A stretch of 64,000 nt of DNA from positions 124,001 through 188,000 of the forward strand of contig NZ_JANJZT010000001.1 of the NCBI RefSeq assembly GCF_024622975.1, given 5' to 3'. The stretch's first letter is position 1. Every line of letters begins with the position of its first letter. This stretch comes from Blautia caecimuris. GTDB lineage: Bacteria > Bacillota > Clostridia > Lachnospirales > Lachnospiraceae. Shown here in pieces: positions 26,073 to 35,853 of the stretch. The notes below the pieces were generated by a model that was not told the origin of the DNA, did not search any database, and saw nothing but the letters and a program-made list of their open reading frames with translations. The position numbers and the translations under genes are program-made.

Positions 26073-27908
26073 TCACACTGGTTCCTGTGTCTGCCTGCGG
26101 GCCGGGATGCGGATCTGCACCTCTGTACCCTGCCCCTGCCTGCTGGTATAGGTAAGTCCATAAGCCCTGCCGTACAGGATCTGAAGTCTCTGATGTGTGT
26201 TGTATACAGCAATGTTTGTGCCGCCGGAGGAAGAACCTGCGCTGTTTCCGGAAATGATTGTGGAAAGCTTTTCCGGAGGGATTCCAACGCCATCGTCTGA
26301 GATCAGAAGCACAATATCTTCCTGCTCCATCCAGCCGGTGAGAACGATTGTTCCGGCCTTGGTATCCTTTTCCAGAATGCCGTGAAGAACGCAGTTTTCT
26401 ATCACAGGCTGTAAGGTAAGCTTTGGTATCTGATAATCTGTCAGCTCATCCGGAATATCAGAGATAAAGGAAATATTGTCATGATAGCGCATGTTCTGGA
26501 TTTTCAGGTAAATAGAAACATGCTCTTCCTCTTCTCCTATGGTGCTGATGCTTTTTTTGCGGCTCAGTGTCAGCTTATAAAACCGGGAAAGGCTTTGTAC
26601 AGCGCTGGAAATCTCTGAGGTTTGTCCCTGCAGCGCCATCCAGTTGATCATATCCATAGTATTATACAGAAAATGCGGATTGATCTGAGCCTGCAGAGAA
26701 TTAAATTCTGCGATCCGAAGTTCTTCTGCCGCTTTCATCTGCTCGTCCATAAGCTGCTGTATTTTTCGAGTCATATAGTTATAGGTATCTACCAGATCAC
26801 CAATCTCGTCATGATAAACAGGGCTTTCCATGGGAACCGGAGATCCCTGACGGACCTTGCTCATCTGCCGGATCACAGAGGAGATCCGGCTGCTTACAGA
26901 CCGGGCCAGAAAATGAGCCATAACTGAGGCAAGCACCAGCACTGCAAGGTACATAAGGATATACTGGAACATGATAAAATTGCTTTGTTTTAAAAGAGAA
27001 GAAGAGGGCAGGACAGTTACCATGAACCAGCCGGGCTGTCGGATATTGTAAAATCCTGCATAAATCTTCTGGTCGAGGATCGTCCTTTCAATGAAACCGT
27101 TGGAAGCCATAAAGGAATCTTCAACAGTCTGGTAATCCAGAAGATAGATACCCGTCCCGGATTTATCAGAAGATGCCACAATGGCATTTCTTTCATTGAT
27201 AATGTAAGAAACGCTGCCGTCCAGAGTCAGATTCCTTTTCAGCATTTGCGTCAGCTGATCTGAGGAGGAATAAAGGGCAATGTAAGCCTGATGGGCATTT
27301 CCCTGATAATAAAAAGTAGTGGAAACAATGTACGCCATATCTCCGAAGGTACATTTTTCCCGTTCTCCCAGATAAAATTCCGGACAGTAGAGCTCGGATT
27401 TTCCTGTTCCCTGAAAAATACCATACCAATAGGTCCCCTGTGCCAGACTCATTGGCACAAAATAGTTCTGTGTCAGCTCATCGTGAAAAAGCTTCACGGA
27501 TTCTGTTGGAAAATCCATGTAGATCTGAAGTCCGGTAATGGTCTGACCGTCAATAAGCTCCTGGGCTTTTTTCTGAAATGCTTCTGCATCCCGGGGATCC
27601 AGAAGCATCTGGAAAGGGGAATTGACTGGCTGGTGAAACAATGTTTCATAGAATCCAAGCTCTGTGATCTCCTCATAGGCATCCAGGATTTTCTGGATAC
27701 GGGCCTCTATCAGAGGCGCGGCCTCGGAGGATGCATCCTGTTCTTTTCGGATGGTATCAGAGACAACCATGTCATACAGCCGGGTGTAGAAAAAGATTCC
27801 CACAATAAGTACCGGAATCGTGACGGCAATACTCAGTACAATGGTAAATTTTGATTGCAGATTCATATCTCCGTAAATCTGACGTATTTTTTTTAATAAT
27901 CTTGTCAT
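26073..27908 (-). CDS. YesM-type sensor histidine kinase
   Basis: The protein has 611 residues. The N-terminus has a membrane helix (FTIVLSIAVTIPVLIVGIFF), then an extracellular dCache-like region to about residue 300, a second helix (ILMYLAVLVLASVMAHF), HAMP, and the kinase core with the phosphoacceptor His in QINPHFLYNTMDM. PVIENCVLHG and DDGVGIPPEK form the ATP site. It overlaps the response regulator gene by 4 nt. It likely responds to sugar availability and regulates the divergent importer at 29654. Confidence 0.9.
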   Translation of the reverse strand: MTRLLKKIRQIYGDMNLQSKFTIVLSIAVTIPVLIVGIFFYTRLYDMVVSDTIRKEQDASSEAAPLIEARIQKILDAYEEITELGFYETLFHQPVNSPFQMLLDPRDAEAFQKKAQELIDGQTITGLQIYMDFPTESVKLFHDELTQNYFVPMSLAQGTYWYGIFQGTGKSELYCPEFYLGEREKCTFGDMAYIVSTTFYYQGNAHQAYIALYSSSDQLTQMLKRNLTLDGSVSYIINERNAIVASSDKSGTGIYLLDYQTVEDSFMASNGFIERTILDQKIYAGFYNIRQPGWFMVTVLPSSSLLKQSNFIMFQYILMYLAVLVLASVMAHFLARSVSSRISSVIRQMSKVRQGSPVPMESPVYHDEIGDLVDTYNYMTRKIQQLMDEQMKAAEELRIAEFNSLQAQINPHFLYNTMDMINWMALQGQTSEISSAVQSLSRFYKLTLSRKKSISTIGEEEEHVSIYLKIQNMRYHDNISFISDIPDELTDYQIPKLTLQPVIENCVLHGILEKDTKAGTIVLTGWMEQEDIVLLISDDGVGIPPEKLSTIISGNSAGSSSGGTNIAVYNTHQRLQILYGRAYGLTYTSRQGQGTEVQIRIPARRQTQEPV

Positions 27909-29455
27909 TTCAGATTTTTCTCCCTGTACTCAGACGGAGAAAGCCCGCTGTATTTACGAAAGCTTTTTCCAAAGTAATTGCCGTCGCTGTAGCCAACTCT
28001 GGATGAAATGTCTGAAATCCGGTATCTGGAATCCTTTAACAGCTGTTTGGCCTTTTCCATCCTGTACTCTGTAAGATATTGATTTAAGGTATGCCCGGTT
28101 TCGTTTTTGAAAAAGGTACATACATAGGAGGCAGAAAGAAAAACGTGTTCACTGATATCTTTGACAGAAAGTGTCTCATCCATGTAATGTTTTCCGATGT
28201 AGCTTTTGATCATATGGATGGTTGGATTCTCATGTGTCTGATTTCCCGCATGTTCCAAAAAGTCTTCAGTCTGCCGGCGAAGCGTCTGATGGAGCTCGGA
28301 AAAAGTAAAACATCTGTCAATGATCTCTGCAATGGGTTCTGCGTACACATCGTCTGTCTGAAGGTTCTGTTTCCGGGCCTTATCAAGGGTCAGGAACAGT
28401 TTATAATAGAGATCCTTTACAGCATTCTGGAACACTTTTGTATTTTCAGTAAAATATTCCTGAAGCTGATCCAGAAGAACAAAGGCAGATTCAGGAAGCC
28501 CGGAAGAAAGTGAGTCTGCAAACTCGCTTTCCGGTGATGCAGAAACGAGCTCAGGGGAGGACTTTGTGCTCTGGTTCAGTCTGTCAGGGGTCAGCAGTGT
28601 ATTTTCCGGAAAAAAGAAACTGCTCTGCAAAAGAATCACAGCGGAGGCATAGGACTGATAGGCTTTTGCCATTCCGTATACAGTTTCTCCTGCTGCAATG
28701 GAAAATCTTCCCAGAACAGAAAGGCGCTGACAGATAAAGTCGCTGATTTCATGAAAGCACCGGATGGAAGGTTCTGTCTGTCCAAACAGGAAACACAGGA
28801 GATTCTGATGCTTTTTGTCTGTGTAAATAAAATTGATCTTTCTTTTTTCCAGAAAGTCAGACAGCTCCTGATAAAACATCTCCAGAGCAGACAGCTCCGG
28901 AAAGGTATTCATTCTTATAATAAAGGAAATAAAAAAAGTGGAGCTGTTTACAGTAAAACCAAGTTCTCCGAAAAGTCTGCGGGCAGTCTGAATATCAGGT
29001 AAAGCTGGAAGTGTCAGAAGCAGCGCCAGACGGGAGGCGGTTTCCATGGATTTCAGGACCTCTCCTCTTCGTGAGTGGCGTTTCTGTATGTAAAGATCAG
29101 CGGCTTCCCGGACTGCCTGGGAGACTTCGGAAGGATTCAGGGGCTTTTCGATATAGCTGACAGCTTTCAGGCGAATGGCAGCTTTGAGATATTCTTTATC
29201 CGAATAGCCGCTCATAAAAACAGGAACAGAATCCGGAAGAAGCTTTTCCAGCCGTTCCAGCATGGTGATTCCGTTCATGCGAGGCATACGTACATCACAC
29301 AAAATGATTTCGGGTTTGTAAAGACGGGCCTGTTCCAGACCGTGAATACCGTCGTCAGCCTGAATGATCTGATCAATGCCAAGGGATTTCCAGTCAATGG
29401 CGCTGATCAGCCCTGTACGGGTAAGCTCTTCATCGTCTACGATCAGTAATTTCAT
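27905..29455 (-). CDS. YesN-type AraC-family response regulator
   Basis: The protein has 516 residues. The receiver domain has D7/D8 (IVDDEE), phosphoacceptor Asp54 (LCDVRMP) and Lys in SYIEKPL. A long middle region follows, and the last 100 residues form the AraC DNA-binding domain (LSVKDISEHVFLSASYVCTFFK, ISSRVGYSDGNYFGKSFRKYSG). It is transcribed away from the importer operon starting at 29654, across a 198-nt intergenic region that should hold both promoters and the binding sites of this regulator. Confidence 0.9.
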   Translation of the reverse strand: MKLLIVDDEELTRTGLISAIDWKSLGIDQIIQADDGIHGLEQARLYKPEIILCDVRMPRMNGITMLERLEKLLPDSVPVFMSGYSDKEYLKAAIRLKAVSYIEKPLNPSEVSQAVREAADLYIQKRHSRRGEVLKSMETASRLALLLTLPALPDIQTARRLFGELGFTVNSSTFFISFIIRMNTFPELSALEMFYQELSDFLEKRKINFIYTDKKHQNLLCFLFGQTEPSIRCFHEISDFICQRLSVLGRFSIAAGETVYGMAKAYQSYASAVILLQSSFFFPENTLLTPDRLNQSTKSSPELVSASPESEFADSLSSGLPESAFVLLDQLQEYFTENTKVFQNAVKDLYYKLFLTLDKARKQNLQTDDVYAEPIAEIIDRCFTFSELHQTLRRQTEDFLEHAGNQTHENPTIHMIKSYIGKHYMDETLSVKDISEHVFLSASYVCTFFKNETGHTLNQYLTEYRMEKAKQLLKDSRYRISDISSRVGYSDGNYFGKSFRKYSGLSPSEYREKNLK

Positions 29456-29653
29456 AGGATTCTCCTTGTTATAAGTAAAAGTCAGGTATAGTCTATCATA
29501 TTTTTAACAGGAATACGAGAGAAAAAGTAGAGAGTTTTGTGCATGTAAATGAAAAGATATTACCCGGATTCCAAATATATTCCCATTTTATAAAAAAATC
29601 ACCAATGGTAAAATAAAATCAGTGAACAGATAGAAAAAAGGAGGGGAAGAGCC

Positions 29654-31150
29654 GTGTCTGAATATGTTCTTGAGCTAAAAGGAATTACAAAGATTTTTCC
29701 GGGTGTGAAAGCGTTGAATAATGTACAGTTTCAGCTGAAACCCGGCGAGGTTCATGCGCTCATGGGTGAAAACGGTGCCGGAAAAAGTACGTTTATTAAG
29801 GTAATTACCGGTGTACATAAAGCAGAAGAAGGTGAAATGTTCCTGAACGGTAAAAAAGTGGAGTTCAGAGGACCGAAGGACGCTCAGGCAGCGGGAATCG
29901 CAGCCGTATATCAGCATCCAACATCTTACCCGCATCTGACAGTTGCAGAAAATATTTTTATGGGTCATGAGATCATTAAAAACAGAATGATCCAGTGGAA
30001 GGCAATGAATACAGAAGCAAATAAACTTCTTGCACAGCTGGATGCAGACTTTGACGCCACAGCGGAAATGGGAACTTTAAGTGTGGCACAGCAGCAGATG
30101 GTGGAAATTGCAAAAGCAATGTCTACCAATGCAAAAATCATTATTCTGGACGAGCCTACTGCCGCACTGACAAGATCTGAATCGGAAAAGCTTTATACAC
30201 TTGTGGACAAATTAAAGTCAGAGGGAGTTTCCATTATTTTTATTTCTCATCGTTTTGAGGATATGTACCGTCTGGCTTCCAGAGTTACGGTATTCCGTGA
30301 TTCCCAGTATATCGGAACCTATGATGTAAACGGTATTACCAATGCGGATCTGATCAAGGCAATGGTGGGACGTGAGATCACAGATCTTTTCCCGAAGCCA
30401 GAGGTTCAGCCGGGAGAGGAGATCCTGAAGGTAGAAAAGCTTTCCAGAACCGGATATTTTAAGGATGTTTCCTTTGAGATAAGAGCCGGAGAAATCCTTG
30501 GTCTTACCGGGCTGGTAGGCGCAGGCCGTACCGAGGTGGTGGAAGCTGTGTGCGGAATCACCCGTCCGGATTCAGGAAAAGTTTATCTGGAAGGTAAGGA
30601 GGTTCACATCAAGCAGCCCTCTGACGCAATGGAAAAAGGCATTATTCTTCTTCCTGAAGACCGTCAGAAGGAAGGGCTTATCATGAGCTGGGGGCTGGGA
30701 AGAAACGTAACCCTTCCCACAATCAGCAAATATGCAAAAGGCGGAATCAATGATGAAAAGACAGAGAGAAATCTGGCGAAGAAGCTTCTTGAGGAAGTAG
30801 ATACCAAGGCGGTTGATATTTTCCAGCCTGCAAGCTCTCTGTCCGGAGGAAACCAGCAGAAGGTAGTGGTTGCCAAGGCGTTAAGCCAGGAGATGAAGGT
30901 TGTGATCATGGACGAGCCCACTAAAGGCGTTGACGTCGGAGCCAAGGCAGAAATCTACGGGATTATGGGAGATCTGGCAAAGAAAGGCTATGCCATTATT
31001 CTGATCTCTTCGGAAATGCCTGAGATCCTCGGTATGGCGGACCGTATTATTGTAATGTGCAACGGAAGAAAGACCGGCGAGCTTGGAAGAGAGGAAGCGA
31101 CTCAGGAGAGGATCCTTGAGCTTGCCATGGAAAAGGGGGCTTCAAAATAA
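29654..31150 (+). CDS. Sugar ABC importer ATPase, rhamnose-type (RhaT-like)
   Basis: The protein has 498 residues and two nucleotide-binding domains. The first has Walker A GENGAGKST and Walker B IIILDEPTAAL. The second has GLVGAGRTEV, signature LSGGNQQK and VVIMDEPTKGVDVGAK. A GTG start at 29654 is supported by GGAGGGG at 29640-29646. It ends by overlapping the next permease start by 1 nt. The companion binding protein resembles RhaS of rhizobial rhamnose importers, so I assign the set to rhamnose with moderate certainty; autoinducer-2 type importers are close relatives. Confidence 0.88.
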   Translation: MSEYVLELKGITKIFPGVKALNNVQFQLKPGEVHALMGENGAGKSTFIKVITGVHKAEEGEMFLNGKKVEFRGPKDAQAAGIAAVYQHPTSYPHLTVAENIFMGHEIIKNRMIQWKAMNTEANKLLAQLDADFDATAEMGTLSVAQQQMVEIAKAMSTNAKIIILDEPTAALTRSESEKLYTLVDKLKSEGVSIIFISHRFEDMYRLASRVTVFRDSQYIGTYDVNGITNADLIKAMVGREITDLFPKPEVQPGEEILKVEKLSRTGYFKDVSFEIRAGEILGLTGLVGAGRTEVVEAVCGITRPDSGKVYLEGKEVHIKQPSDAMEKGIILLPEDRQKEGLIMSWGLGRNVTLPTISKYAKGGINDEKTERNLAKKLLEEVDTKAVDIFQPASSLSGGNQQKVVVAKALSQEMKVVIMDEPTKGVDVGAKAEIYGIMGDLAKKGYAIILISSEMPEILGMADRIIVMCNGRKTGELGREEATQERILELAMEKGASK

Positions 31151-32145
31151 TGGAAAAGAAATCATTGGTAAAAAAACTTACAGGATCTCGTGAAGCTCTG
31201 CTTGCAGTTGTTCTGATCGTCCTTTTTATTGTCATAACAGCCATTAATCCGTCTTTCCTGACTCCGAAATCCCTGATGGATATGCTGAAAAACAATGCGG
31301 TAACAATGGTGATGGCTCTGGGTATGCTGTGCGTTATGCTGGTAGGCGGAATTGATATTTCTATTATGTCTACTCTGGCGTTATCCGGTATGTCCATTGG
31401 TATGCTGCTGAAAAACGATGTCATTGAAGCTGCTCCTCTGGCATTTGTAATTGCCATAGGAATCGGTATGATCTGCGGCCTGGTGGTTGGTCTTGTGATC
31501 TCCAGAGCAGATGTGCCGCCGATCATTGCCACAATGGGATTTATGTATGTGTTCCGGGCAATGGGCTACCTGGTTTCCAACGGCGGTGAGTGGGCCGGCG
31601 CAGCGGCTCTGGGCAGCTTTAAGGATTTTGCAACAACAAAATTCCTTGGTATCAACTGTGTGATCTGGGTTGTGATCCTGTGCTATGCATTCTTTTTCTG
31701 GTTTATGAAATGGACCAGAACAGGAAGAATGATTTATGCGGTAGGAAGCAATGCCAGCGCGGCAGAGGTTTCCGGTATCAATGTAAAGAACATCAAGCTT
31801 CTTGTTTATGTGATCATGGGACTTCTGGCAGGTCTTGGCGGCGCTCTTCAGGTTTCCGTTTATGCATCAGCAATGCCTGACATGCAGTATGGCGGCGAAA
31901 TGGACGTTATTGCGGCCTGCGTAATCGGCGGTGTCAGCATGAGCGGCGGCCGCGGAAGTGTTCTGGGCGCTTTGTTCGGCTCTCTGATCCTTGCGACTAT
32001 CGCAAAGGCGCTTCCTCTGATTCCGTTCTTTGACCAGCTCTGGCTGAATACCATCAAAGGACTGATCATTCTGATCGTAGTTGTAATGAACGTAGTGCTG
32101 CAGCGTGTGGCAGACAAAAATGCACTGAAAGGAAGGGAGATGTAA
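31150..32145 (+). CDS. Sugar ABC importer permease, rhamnose-type (RhaP/RhaQ-like)
   Basis: The protein has 331 residues with multiple hydrophobic helices and BPD_transp_2 motifs: LVGGIDISIMST, ISRADVPPIIATMGFMYVF, GSNASAAEVSGINV and AACVIGGVSMSGGRGS. Its start overlaps the end of the ATPase gene (TAATGG), so translation is coupled. It pairs with the permease at 32148. Expected substrate is the same sugar as for the binding protein at 33303. Confidence 0.88.
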   Translation: MEKKSLVKKLTGSREALLAVVLIVLFIVITAINPSFLTPKSLMDMLKNNAVTMVMALGMLCVMLVGGIDISIMSTLALSGMSIGMLLKNDVIEAAPLAFVIAIGIGMICGLVVGLVISRADVPPIIATMGFMYVFRAMGYLVSNGGEWAGAAALGSFKDFATTKFLGINCVIWVVILCYAFFFWFMKWTRTGRMIYAVGSNASAAEVSGINVKNIKLLVYVIMGLLAGLGGALQVSVYASAMPDMQYGGEMDVIAACVIGGVSMSGGRGSVLGALFGSLILATIAKALPLIPFFDQLWLNTIKGLIILIVVVMNVVLQRVADKNALKGREM

Positions 32146-32147
32146 TC

Positions 32148-33149
32148 ATGGCTGGAAAATCCGGAAGAAGTATAAATAATGTACCAGAAAGTTCGGTAAA
32201 GCGGATGATCTTCTCCTGGGAAGGAATCCTGGTTCTGATCTTTATTGCAGTGAATATTTTCTGCGCAATGTTTTCTGAGTTTTACAATATCAGCAGTCTG
32301 CTCCGTCAGATGCCGGTTTATCTTGCAGAGGTATTTCTCATGCTCCCCATGGCATATATCCTGGTCCTTGGCGAGATTGATATTTCTGTTGGTTCTAGTG
32401 TGTGTTTGTCAGCCACCATGTGCTGTATTGTGTGCAACATGAACGCTCCGTTTATCGTAGTTGTCCTTACCGGTCTTGCTGTGGGAACTGTATGCGGTGC
32501 CATTAACGGACTGATCCTTACAAAATTTACAGAGCTGCCTCCGATGATCGTCACTCTGGCAACTCAGATTATTTTCCGCGGTATTGCGGAGATCATTCTG
32601 GGAAGCGGCGGAAGTATTACCATGTCAAATCTGGACGGCTTCACTGCCATTGCAGGAAAGGTGGGACAGGTTCCCTATATTCTGTTTCTGGTTGTGATCC
32701 TGGCTGTGATCTTTGCCCTTGTTCTTGGAAAAAGCACGTTTGGAAGAAGAGTATATGCCATCGGAACAAACCGTCTGACCGCATATTATTCCGGCATTCA
32801 TGTGCAGAAGATCCGCATGATCATTTATACAGTGATGGGAACGGTTTCCGGCCTTTGCGCTATTTTTCTTCTGTCCTCATCCTTCGGAGCCAATACCACA
32901 ACAGGAAACGGTTTTGAGATGGACGCCATCGCCATGGCAGTGTTTGGAGGAATCTCTTCCACAGGCGGCAAAGGAAATATTGCAGGAGGCGTGATTGCGG
33001 CATTTATTATCGTATGTCTCCGCGTAGGACTGGGACAGCAGAACGTCCATGCGCAGGTGATCCTTCTTATTATCGGAGCGCTTCTGATCGCGGCAGTTGC
33101 TCTTCCGAATATTATCGGACAGGTAAGAAGAACTGTAAAAAGTAAATAA
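32148..33149 (+). CDS. Sugar ABC importer permease, second of the rhamnose-type set
   Basis: The protein has 333 residues and is again of the BPD_transp_2 type: LGEIDISVGSSVCL, INGLILTKFTELPPMIVTLA, GTNRLTAYYSGIHV and AVFGGISSTGGKGN. It begins 2 nt after the preceding stop with GGGAGATG as ribosome site. It probably forms a heterodimeric channel with the permease at 31150. A 153-nt leader with two hairpins separates it from the binding-protein gene. Confidence 0.88.
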   Translation: MAGKSGRSINNVPESSVKRMIFSWEGILVLIFIAVNIFCAMFSEFYNISSLLRQMPVYLAEVFLMLPMAYILVLGEIDISVGSSVCLSATMCCIVCNMNAPFIVVVLTGLAVGTVCGAINGLILTKFTELPPMIVTLATQIIFRGIAEIILGSGGSITMSNLDGFTAIAGKVGQVPYILFLVVILAVIFALVLGKSTFGRRVYAIGTNRLTAYYSGIHVQKIRMIIYTVMGTVSGLCAIFLLSSSFGANTTTGNGFEMDAIAMAVFGGISSTGGKGNIAGGVIAAFIIVCLRVGLGQQNVHAQVILLIIGALLIAAVALPNIIGQVRRTVKSK

Positions 33150-33226
33150 ATAATTGTAAAATCATGTGATATTTTTTAAAATGAAAGGCGCTGCTTTTTC
33201 TGAGAGGAGAGCAGTTCCAGATAAAA

Positions 33227-33280
33227 TGCTGCAGCTTATGCAGCAGAAAAGTTACTGATCTCAGTAACTAAAAACTATAT
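33227..33280 (+). promoter_or_regulatory. Two hairpins and copy 2 of the AACTAAAAACTATAT element
   Basis: TGCTGCA/TGCAGCA (33227-33245) and AGTTACTGA/TCAGTAACT (33250-33269) are perfect inverted repeats. The 15-nt element at 33266-33280 is identical to 20977-20991. This leader probably sets the high expression of the binding protein. Confidence 0.45.
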
Positions 33281-33302
33281 TATTCCAAGGGAGGAAAACA
33301 AA

Positions 33303-34328
33303 ATGAACAAAAAAGTTATCAGCGCACTTCTTTGTGGAGCAATGGTTCTCGGAGCAGCTACCCCGGTTATGGCTGAGGGCGCAGGAGACGGACAGAAGAT
33401 CGCACTTGTGGGCAAATCAGCAGGCAACGCGTTCTTTGAGATCGCAGCAGCTTCCTTTAAGGAAACAGTGGAAGCAGAAGGCGGAACAGTGGAGGTTGTA
33501 TATCCGGAGACAGCAACTGCTGATGCTCAGATCAAAGTTCTTGACAACCTGATTTCCCAGGATTTTGATGCAATCTGCATTGCAGCAAACGATGTAAATG
33601 CTCTTCAGGCAAAACTGACAGAAGCTATGGATGCAGGGATCAAGGTATCCTCTTTTGACTCTGCCCCCAATAAAGACAGCCGTCAGGTATTTGTAAATCA
33701 GGCAGGTACTGTGGCTGTAGGACAGGCTCTTATGGATGCAGTCCTTGATATTTCCGGCGGAGAAGGCCAGTTTGCAATTCTTTCTGCCACATCCCAGGCT
33801 GCAAACCAGAACGCATGGATCGACGCTATGAAGAAAATTATGGAAGAAGATGAGAAATACAGCAAACTGGAGCTTGTAGAAGTTGCTTATGGTGATGATG
33901 AGCCTCAGAAATCTACAGACCAGACAGCGGCGCTTCTTCAGAACTACCCGGATCTGAAGGTTATCTGCGCACCTACAACTGTCGGTATTGCAGCAGCTGC
34001 AAAATATCTTCAGGATAATGAATCCACATGTAAACTGACAGGTCTTGGCCTTCCTTCTGAAATGCTTGAGTACACAGGCGGTGACGACGCTCATTCCTGC
34101 CCGTACTTCTATCTGTGGGATATGCAGGGCCTTGGAAAGCTCAGCGCTTACACAACCATGGCACTTGTAAAGGGCGATATCACAGGCGCGCTTGACGAGA
34201 CATTTACAGCAGGCGATCTTGGCGATTATACAATTACAGAGGCTGATGACAAAGGAACAGAGATTGTTCTTGGAGAGCCGCTTCAGTTCACACCTGAGAA
34301 CATTGAAGAGTACGCAGAGCTGTACTAA
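33303..34328 (+). CDS. Secreted sugar-binding protein, RhaS/LsrB-like
   Basis: The protein has 341 residues. A signal peptide ends near PVMA-EGA; Cys11 is in the hydrophobic core and not in a lipobox. The mature protein has the type I binding fold: IALVGKSAGNAFFEIAA, ICIAANDVNAL, VSSFDSAPNKDSRQVFVNQ, ICAPTTVGIAAAAKYL. The segment GLGLPSEMLEYTG and the following FYLWDMQGLG resemble the RhaS family of rhamnose importers, where a similar LP-x-M and LWD motif occurs. It feeds the permeases at 31150 and 32148. Rhamnose is inferred; autoinducer-2 or another sugar cannot be excluded. Confidence 0.85.
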   Translation: MNKKVISALLCGAMVLGAATPVMAEGAGDGQKIALVGKSAGNAFFEIAAASFKETVEAEGGTVEVVYPETATADAQIKVLDNLISQDFDAICIAANDVNALQAKLTEAMDAGIKVSSFDSAPNKDSRQVFVNQAGTVAVGQALMDAVLDISGGEGQFAILSATSQAANQNAWIDAMKKIMEEDEKYSKLELVEVAYGDDEPQKSTDQTAALLQNYPDLKVICAPTTVGIAAAAKYLQDNESTCKLTGLGLPSEMLEYTGGDDAHSCPYFYLWDMQGLGKLSAYTTMALVKGDITGALDETFTAGDLGDYTITEADDKGTEIVLGEPLQFTPENIEEYAELY

Positions 34329-34380
34329 AATAAAGCAATAAAAATAAGAAGTTTTTTCATACCATTTAAGAATCCTTTTT

Positions 34381-34416
34381 GAAGAGGGACGCCGGGAAGC
34401 TGGCGTCTCTTTCTTA
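34381..34416 (+). terminator. Intrinsic terminator
   Basis: The arm ending ACGCC (to 34393) pairs with GGCGTCTCTTT (34402-34412) with two or three G-T pairs, followed by a T-rich stretch. It ends the rhamnose-type importer operon. Confidence 0.65.
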
Positions 34417-34460
34417 TTTGTGCTATGATAAGAAAAAATCAGTAAGAAGGCGGTAGAAAT

Positions 34461-35444
34461 ATGCAGCAGGCACTTTTGGACCATTTAAGAAAAATAACAG
34501 AGGAAGAGCAGCGTATTCTTGATGGAGCGTCAGAAGTGGATCAGGGGCTGTATACATCAGGAAAGGACTTTACTGTGGACAGTGCAAAAATGCTGGAGGA
34601 GGGAAAGCTGATCGCAGTGCGGACCCACACCAGATTTGTGCATTTTCCGCCTCACAGGCATAATTTTATCGAGGTGCTTTATGTGTGCGAAGGCTCGCTT
34701 ACCAATATCATAGGAGGAAAGCAGGTGGTTATTGAGGCAGGAGAGCTTCTGTTTCTGAACCAGTTTACCAGACATGAGATCCTGCCTGCGGGAAAAAATG
34801 ATATTGCCATTAATTTTATGATTCTTCCGGAGTTTTTTGATGTGGCCTATACCATGGCAGGAAGCAATAATGTACTGGCGGATTTTCTTGTTAATGTATT
34901 ACGGCAGAATGAAGAAAAGGGAGAGTATCTTCACTTTCGTGTGGCAGAGGTGCTGCAGATCCAGAATCTTCTGGAAAATATGATCTATTCTCTGGTAACA
35001 GGCAGAGGGGATCAGAACCGGATCAATCAGACGACCATGGGACTGATTTTTCTGTATCTTCTGGATTCTGTCCAGTATGCAGAGATGAGAGTGCCTAATC
35101 AATATGAAAATATGATATCCATGACAACTCTGGATTATATTGAGCAGAATTATAAGACAGCTACCCTGACGGAGCTGTGCGTCAGGCTTCATCTTCCCAT
35201 GCATGTACTCAGCAAAATGATTAAAAAAAACACAGGATTTAATTTTAAGGAGCTGCTTCAGCGGAAGCGCATGAATAAGGCGATAGAACTGATGTGTGAG
35301 ACAGAGCTTCCGATCAGTGATATCATTGCGGCAGTGGGATATGAGAACGGCAGTTATTTTCACCGGGTCTTCCGGGAAAAGTATCATGTGACACCAAGAG
35401 CCTTCCGGGAAATAAACAGAAAGCGGGAGACTGTGCGTTTGTAG
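34461..35444 (+). CDS. AraC-family regulator with N-terminal cupin sensor (RhaR/RhaS-like layout)
   Basis: The protein has 327 residues. The N-terminal half has a cupin pattern (FVHFPPHRHNFIEVLYVCEGSLTN, ELLFLNQFTRHEI). The last 100 residues form an AraC double helix-turn-helix (ATLTELCVRLHLPMHVLSKMIKK, ISDIIAAVGYENGSYFHRVFRE). Unlike the two YesN regulators it has no receiver domain, so it should bind the sugar directly. It follows the importer terminator by about 45 nt and is likely transcribed separately, with its own terminator downstream. It may control the kinase and isomerase genes. Confidence 0.85.
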   Translation: MQQALLDHLRKITEEEQRILDGASEVDQGLYTSGKDFTVDSAKMLEEGKLIAVRTHTRFVHFPPHRHNFIEVLYVCEGSLTNIIGGKQVVIEAGELLFLNQFTRHEILPAGKNDIAINFMILPEFFDVAYTMAGSNNVLADFLVNVLRQNEEKGEYLHFRVAEVLQIQNLLENMIYSLVTGRGDQNRINQTTMGLIFLYLLDSVQYAEMRVPNQYENMISMTTLDYIEQNYKTATLTELCVRLHLPMHVLSKMIKKNTGFNFKELLQRKRMNKAIELMCETELPISDIIAAVGYENGSYFHRVFREKYHVTPRAFREINRKRETVRL

Positions 35445-35463
35445 AACTGTATAAATAAAAACG

Positions 35464-35515
35464 GGACATTACAAAATACACTTCAGAAGAAATGTGCTTT
35501 GTAATGTCCTTTTTT
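35464..35515 (+). terminator. Intrinsic terminator
   Basis: GGACATTACAAA (35464-35475) pairs with TTTGTAATGTCC (35498-35509), followed by six T. It ends the AraC-regulator gene. From here to the tRNA terminator at 35854 I see only a short GCGGAA/TTCCGC hairpin (35565-35601) and no convincing gene. Confidence 0.85.
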
Positions 35516-35853
35516 AGATTTTACTTTATCTTTGGCAATAGGAAAAAGAAATGTCTCAAGAAATGCGGAATACGGGAAACAGAGAACTCTGTATGTTCCG
35601 CAGATATTTATGTAATATCATTGGTGTTTCCTTTTCTGTGTGTACCTGAAGTAAAATCTATATTTATTTTAGCATATTTTATGTAGATAGAAAAGAATTG
35701 GTTTTGTAGAAAAAACAGAGAGATAATTATGCAAATTGCACAAAAAATAGATAGAAAAAACTAAAAAAGAATATGATTAGCATAAAAATATTGGGATTGG
35801 ATAGTGGTGAAAGCGAAAAAATGGAAGAACAGAACCAGGGTTAGCATAATAAC

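Noticed and set aside
28091..28513. Open frame of 140 codons on the plus strand inside the regulator gene
   Set aside because: It is antisense to a clear AraC-type response regulator.
33417..34484. Open frame of 355 codons on the minus strand
   Set aside because: It is antisense to the sugar-binding protein gene and crosses a terminator; no domain visible.
35492..35686. Small open frame of 64 codons
   Set aside because: It starts inside a terminator and has no ribosome site or family match.
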